Below are positions 9,401-10,929 of a stretch of DNA of 10,929 nt, in pieces. This DNA is from TTA-H9 sp002071415. Lineage in GTDB: Bacteria > Bacteroidota > Bacteroidia > Bacteroidales > TTA-H9. The first letter of the stretch is position 1; every line of letters starts with the position of its first letter. The position numbers and the translations under genes are program-made. The notes beneath the pieces are model-generated. The model ran no database searches. It saw nothing but the letters and a program-made list of their open reading frames with translations, and had not been told where the DNA came from. The DNA is taken from positions 1 to 10,929 of the forward strand of contig DAONSX010000067.1 of assembly GCA_035411425.1 (NCBI GenBank), written 5' to 3'.

Positions 9401-9463
9401 AGCCATACTCAATAATGCTATTGAAGCCAAGACGAGTATTAAAAAATATATTTTAGTTTTCAT
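3467..9463 (-). CDS. Secreted alpha-2-macroglobulin-like protein lacking the thioester motif
   Basis: A 1998-aa protein of the bacterial alpha-2-macroglobulin family. The start chosen is the ATG at 9463, because it begins a signal peptide (MKTKIYF, then a hydrophobic stretch LILVLASIALLSMAAS); the frame is open for 37 more codons upstream, but these overlap the likely promoter. There is no lipobox cysteine, so the product is probably periplasmic or membrane-anchored by its leader rather than a lipoprotein. Residues about 30-370 are helical, TPR-like repeats usual in Bacteroidota members. The MG2 domain begins near 592 (FTDRKIYRPGQTLYYKG); a low-complexity, bait-like stretch lies at about 1120-1230; the A2M domain follows at 1230-1280 (MPESLTRWKFR); the alpha-helical thioester domain is at about 1430-1750 (NGGFSWFEGMPDSRYIT near 1550); and a C-terminal MG10-like domain ends the chain. 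At about 1434-1455, where relatives have CxEQ, this protein reads LPERQSVDAWFASFYAN, with no cysteine or EQ. Covalent protease trapping is therefore unlikely. No pbpC neighbour is present. Confidence 0.93.
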   Translation of the reverse strand: MKTKIYFLILVLASIALLSMAASVLHTGSVQIEERGYSDYWRQIDSLKELGQPATAARLTEELLSVALKENNSPQILKAHLYRIGLWAQYEEDYELKAIEASKKLINVTTMPAREILKSITAELYYLWYNNHQWELRGRGIMGDKLESDFRLWDARTFADTIASYYLASMDDPEKLYQIKAREFIPILDTAQGSEIFMPTLLDLLSHRALEFFSNEPIALTHSLEEFQPDHPDFFSPANSFIKVNLDKIQGTGFKKLALQIYRQLAALHLTYQEFPPLIYNDLERIEFVYQNTGLSDKDSLYLQSLINLKNVYSENPHSTLVDHRLALWYYDKDELLKAANICRNAIEKYPETLGAKNCASLLNELYKPSLQIYCQNTFPPHSPILTQFFYKNTDSIFYRIYRYDERKAGSRGMRQEDLFKNLLSKKYLRNIGVKVIDPGDLKVHSTEIIIEGLENGSYFLLASTGKNFDTIRDILVVQSLRISGLNAATSTLPDRRSVVYVVDRIQGFPVADAAIKLFEQYYKPSTRTWEKHLAAETKTNLQGMAFFPLIRHSELKQPSCLIIFQSDTLYLENFFPQNIYNPVKTPIKRVYLFTDRKIYRPGQTLYYKGIFTETTGKQYQLLTNEQCNVQLFDANGKQIEQKAHKTNRFGSFSGRMTLPSAGLNGSYSLVTPYGSVVFLVEEYKRPNFEVSFESPSEVYKLGEKVSLRGKAIDYSGFPIGQAKVSYRVTRSAFSPYPRSKWWPPLIPSEETEICNMTTTTDEKGFFNVDFTAYPDPSSANDPKIAYRFFIEATIVDLNNETHEAGTSLSIGNRALISYVEVPSQVDKNQPVNFKIISTNLSGKPVNSRGTIYINRMISPKKIYYPRPFSNPDLPVIPMNIFQTAFPQYPFQNEDEFDQWEKGEVVLSQGYDTKKDSILRINEFGNWPSGVYRVSIYAIDTFGQPIENQRYFVLYDTHEKKPPYPTPLWFVAEQNSYEPGQTARFIIGSSEKNAKIFLQVVLPDSVIMEDWIKLSNQQKLVEIPVKERYRGNFKINLLFFKNNHVFYESQTIEVPYSNKKIEFTLSTFRSTLEPGAEETWQISLKEPSNKPVLAEVLANMYDASLDVFQNSAWNIPSYSPNSIFSWWRIFNQNSVGGYYLNSNIGPYLPVKEIKFDRIDWFGYPIYARYKMYRGAVSAGKTQQPNYELVVTQNAEELEADEGVMVYNKIYDDRTPKKVSIRKDFSETAFFMPHLTTDSNGRLQLKFKMPESLTRWKFRLFAHTQDMKLGFIEKEIITAKQLMVVSNAPRFLREGDTLIFPTKLTNMSDNDLEGNIRLEFFDLLSDKPLHLIAKGDSSVKIFSTRAGLSDQYEWKIIVPSGTSVLRYRLTAQCESHSDALEDLIPVLSDQIWLGDAHPLFAAASQTTDFEISMNPEILHDSRTHITFEFTTNPAWIVLQALPSISLPERQSVDAWFASFYANAIGKNIIEKNPSIRPVIEAWKRYQPSALQSNLQKNEDLKNIVLNETPWVGQAETESASKNQLADFLDENKMNNDLQIAFQKISQMQSSNGGFSWFEGMPDSRYITLEIVKGLSRLLHQQMIDIEDYDGLDKLLSSAVDYLDQRVLEDYKNELEHLVRDKNYQGQLSYTMAKYLYARSLLVNAFPIDQKYKESWDYYMNLARRDWIKQSLGTQALLAISFFENKEDRQARTILKSLRDRALFDNEKGLYWARKHNRWMAEGELETQAAMIEAFMYDESYYSDVENMKKWLIYKKRTQNWGTSMATTEAVYALLLKGKPLLNENKPVKITVNGESLLANESGDLAIEAGSGYFRKTWTNSQNIPNIMKIHIENLNDIPIWGGMYVQYFKPIDEVEASSGGLKIEKQLFMERLGESSGPVLMPISPSRQLEAGNKVVVRLIVENDNDLSYVHLKDYRATGFEPMDVISGYRWQNGTAYYLTNSDVATQFFFEYLPRGKRVYEYSLRVFQKGSYSSGFASLQCLYAPEYSAHSGSIHVKTK

Positions 9464-9540
9464 TCCATAAATTTCAATAAAAATTAAGGGGACTACTAAA
9501 AATTCATTTTTTATTTTTTGGTTGAGTTGAAAAGTTAAGG

Positions 9541-9575
9541 CAAATTTATAATCAATTTTTATCAGTTTTGACAAA
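9541..9575 (-). promoter_or_regulatory. Probable Bacteroidota promoter of the alpha-2-macroglobulin gene
   Basis: On the minus strand TAAATTTG (plus-strand 9541-9548) matches the -7 consensus TAnnTTTG, and TTTG (9572-9575) supplies the -33 TTG with a 23-base spacer. Transcription would start near 9534, giving a leader of about 70 bases before the ATG at 9463. This supports that start over the longer open frame beginning at 9574, which would overlap the promoter. Confidence 0.45.
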
Positions 9576-9649
9576 TTATGACAATCTTTTGAAAAATTTT
9601 AGTGGGAAACTCTCTATTTCAATTCTATATCTATCTGTTTTTCAATAAT

Positions 9650-10077
9650 TTATTTCTTTAAGATATTCAGTCGCACAATCTGCTCATATCGAAACAGATT
9701 ATATATCAAATTGGTCAAACCTATAATCGCCTTAGCTCAAAATTTTCCTATCGTTCCCATTACAATCCATGCATGCTTTGCTCCATTATCGCAAATACAT
9801 GCCCAACTCTCGCCCGTATTCTTAATTTTTCGTGATTATTCGCCTTCTGTTCTTCGGTTAATGGCTTATTCCTTTATCCGTTCTCGTGAATGTGATTGAT
9901 CATTTGATATTTGACTATTATTTGCTCTTGTGTTTTTCCAACATAAGGTTTATCTCCCCATAGTCTATGCCCTATATCCTTGTAATTTAAGATATCTCCA
10001 AGTACTTGCGAATCATTTAAAGTTGCATATTTACTACGAAAAAAAGACGCCATAACGATTAACGGCATCTCAACCAC
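9650..10077 (-). pseudogene. Decayed 3' part of an IS5-family transposase
   Basis: Reading the minus strand from 10077, the frame gives KYATLNDSQVLGDIL, then GDKPYVGKTQEQ and ends HENG with a TAA at 9874-9876. The same frame then continues RNKPLTEEQKANN and IRARVGHVFAIMEQSMHGL, as in IS5-type DDE transposases (relatives read GYRNKPLTEEQK, so TAT became TAA). A one-base loss around 9755-9762 shifts the frame; the ending then follows in the new frame as TIGKF, a TGA at 9737-9739, AKAIIGLTNLIYNLFRYEQ and finally NILKK with the natural stop at 9650. The second catalytic aspartate is kept in GDKPY, but the catalytic glutamate of RVEHVF is replaced by glycine (codon at 9802-9804). The N-terminal half with the first aspartate is absent. 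The left limit is the true gene end; the right limit is only approximate. This is a dead insertion sequence. Confidence 0.85.
9650..10077 (-). mobile_element. Insertion sequence remnant (IS5 family), 5' part lost
   Basis: The segment carrying the broken transposase is the only part of the element I can delimit. Terminal inverted repeats cannot be matched because the 5' half is missing. The element's 3' end probably reaches into 9600-9650, between the transposase stop and the promoter of the large minus-strand gene. The other edge lies near 10077-10109, directly before the cysteine-rich gene, so the deletion or recombination that removed the 5' half took place there. Confidence 0.6.
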
Positions 10078-10109
10078 TATTTGAGTTTGTTGTTGAGAAT
10101 TAAAAAGTG

Positions 10110-10445
10110 ATGAATTTTGAACGGATAAAAAATAGTTATAAAACGGGATTTGTTCTGATTTCGATAGATGAATACATCAGGAAGCATTTAGAGAGTCAGC
10201 CAACTGAAACTGAAAAGGATCTTAGGAAACGATTAAATGCGGCATTGAACGATTATAAGAAGGGCATAAAATGTTTTTGTGGTAACGATATTTGGGTGAT
10301 AGGGTCGGCTATTGTTAGAAATGCTTGCTTTACGTGTATAACAGGCGAAAGTTGCCCAGACCATGATTATGAAATAGATGAGGCGATCATCAAGAGACCA
10401 TCTACAAAAAGACGAAGGCATATTGACACCATGGATAAAAGTTAA
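10110..10445 (+). CDS. Cysteine-rich protein of unknown function, N-terminal part of a gene split by a stop codon
   Basis: 111 residues from the ATG at 10110 (a GTG lies just before it, at 10107). A helical N-terminus of about 50 residues is followed by a cysteine cluster: C55 and C57 (KCFCGNDIWVIGSA), C73 and C76 (NACFTCITGE) and C82, ending in DYEIDEA. The paired cysteines suggest a zinc-ribbon-like fold. The block CFCGNDIWVIGS...CFTCITGE is familiar from uncharacterised Bacteroidota proteins, but I know no function. The frame stops at a TAA (10443-10445) after RHIDTMDKS, yet the same frame stays open for another 106 codons with sensible protein sequence and further CxxC cysteines. This indicates that the product is a truncated version of a longer protein. 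The gene begins right after the IS remnant, so its native promoter may be gone. Confidence 0.6.
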   Translation: MNFERIKNSYKTGFVLISIDEYIRKHLESQPTETEKDLRKRLNAALNDYKKGIKCFCGNDIWVIGSAIVRNACFTCITGESCPDHDYEIDEAIIKRPSTKRRRHIDTMDKS

Positions 10446-10766
10446 ATTCATGGACTTTTTAATAACGATGGATTTGAAATTAACCCTAAACTTATTAAAA
10501 AGCCTTCATTATGTTTGATTTGTACCAATAATGACAATCCCAATGAAGAAATACTATGTAATCTGACCCGCTACGACCAAAGGGATAGGGATGATTTCAC
10601 ATGCTTTGTATATATAAAGAGTATGATTGATTCAAAAAAACGCACGACGGTACAACGCGCAGTCATAAGCTTTAGTGACACACCAATGTTATCAATTTCT
10701 GCAATGCTCCCCGATGCGAGGATTTGTAATCCAAGGCGAGATGAGTTACAGTTCTTGAAGCCATGA
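10446..10766 (+). pseudogene. C-terminal part of the same cysteine-rich gene, beyond the in-frame stop
   Basis: This stretch continues in the frame of the preceding gene without any insertion: IHGLFNNDGFEINPKLIKKP, then SLCLICTNNDNPNEEILC, then NLTRYDQRDRDDFTCF. It has cysteines spaced as CxxC (23 and 26 of this part), then C38 and C53, echoing the pairs in the first half. Conserved-looking acidic and aromatic positions suggest that it was translated until recently. The first ATG available downstream of the stop is at 10515, which would lose the first half of this part. From about residue 60 onward (SMIDSKK...) the frame looks unrelated and enters the palindromic repeat zone, so the ancestral stop probably lay near 10630 and has been lost. 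A single AAA-to-TAA change would explain the split. Confidence 0.55.
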
Positions 10767-10794
10767 ATCACGAAACGCAGGGATTGCAAATCTC
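10718..10794. repeat. Inverted pair of GGATT-N3-AATCC palindromes
   Basis: GAGGATTTGTAATCC (10718-10732) and GGATTGCAAATCTC (10781-10794) are near-perfect inverted copies of each other, 48 bases apart. Each is in itself an imperfect palindrome of the form GGATT-N3-AATCC. Units of this shape are scattered through many Bacteroidota chromosomes as REP-like palindromes; that they are such units here is my inference. The right copy ends 25 bases before the recombinase stop codon and could also slow transcription leaving that gene. Confidence 0.5.
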
Positions 10795-10818
10795 AAAGAA
10801 CCGAAATTGGATGGTTGG

Positions 10819-10929
10819 TTATAACATTTCCAGCGGGCTCTTGATGCTGGATTTGGCAATATCGGTAATATGCATGTAGATTTCGGTGGTTTTGACTGAA
10901 TTGTGTCCAAGAAGCTGTTGAATGTACCT
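10819..10929 (-). CDS. Tyrosine recombinase (phage-type integrase), C-terminal end only
   Basis: The last 36 codons of a gene that enters from beyond the right edge. The minus strand reads RYIQQLLGHNSVKTTEIYMH and continues ITDIAKSSIKSPLEML to a TAA (10819-10821). LLGH carries the box II histidine, and the tyrosine in TTEIYMH is the nucleophile that attacks DNA in XerC/XerD- and integrase-type recombinases; the ending K(S)IKSPLxxL is typical of Bacteroidota members. The visible part is intact, but the arginines and the N-terminal arm-binding domain lie outside, so the subclass (Xer, integrative element or integron-like) cannot be decided. Its presence beside an IS remnant marks the right flank as recombinationally active. 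Confidence 0.88.
   Translation of the reverse strand, partial: RYIQQLLGHNSVKTTEIYMHITDIAKSSIKSPLEML

Noticed and set aside
9464..9574. Upstream extension of the macroglobulin frame beginning MSKLIKIDYKF
   Set aside because: It precedes a clear signal peptide that starts at MKTKIYF and overlaps the probable promoter, so the start at 9463 is preferred.
9711..9899. 62-codon plus-strand open frame antisense to the IS remnant
   Set aside because: The minus strand clearly encodes transposase motifs here; the plus frame is a shadow.
10571..10789. 72-codon minus-strand open frame with LGLQILASGS
   Set aside because: It is created by the palindromic unit and by antisense reading of the cysteine-rich gene; no supporting start context or domain.
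1..10929. CRISPR array, tRNA or rRNA genes, retron or toxin-antitoxin pair
   Set aside because: No regularly spaced repeats, no cloverleaf-like segments, no reverse transcriptase motif and no paired small genes were seen.

Overview
The base composition (AT-rich, with still more AT-rich intergenic spacers), the absence of Shine-Dalgarno sequences before the starts, two TAAATTTG boxes matching the Bacteroidota -7 consensus TAnnTTTG, and the protein families all point to a member of the Bacteroidota (Bacteroidetes) chromosome. The window is mostly ordinary chromosome with several decayed genes. I do not see a defence island, a CRISPR array, RNA genes or an evident new multi-gene system.

Layout from left to right. 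A 422-base spacer precedes a stand-alone radical SAM protein with extra cysteines resembling a SPASM-type cluster domain (423-1850, +). After a 538-base spacer comes an NADPH-dependent FMN reductase (2389-2946, +), followed three bases later by the first third of an LigB/YgiD-type extradiol dioxygenase (2950-3204, +). Immediately behind it lie two pieces that look like the beginning and the end of a MarR-type regulator brought together by an internal deletion (3250 to about 3390, +). The reductase is therefore probably the only intact member of a former redox/aromatic-response gene cluster. A hairpin with T-tracts on both sides (3438-3475) separates it from the convergent gene.

The centre is dominated by one very large minus-strand gene (9463 down to 3467, 1998 aa), a secreted bacterial alpha-2-macroglobulin-like protein. 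The segment where the thioester motif CxEQ normally sits has no cysteine and no EQ, so the protein, though full length, should be unable to trap proteases covalently. A Bacteroidota-style promoter lies just upstream of the preferred start.

The right end is a scar zone. It holds the decayed 3' part of an IS5-family transposase (9650-10077, -), with two stops, a frameshift and loss of the catalytic glutamate. Next comes a cysteine-rich protein of unknown function split by an in-frame TAA (10110-10766, +), then a pair of related GGATT-N3-AATCC palindromes, and finally the C-terminus of a tyrosine recombinase running off the window (10819-10929, -). This pattern suggests that the right flank belongs to, or borders, a mobile or rearranged region, while the left 9.5 kb is chromosomal backbone.
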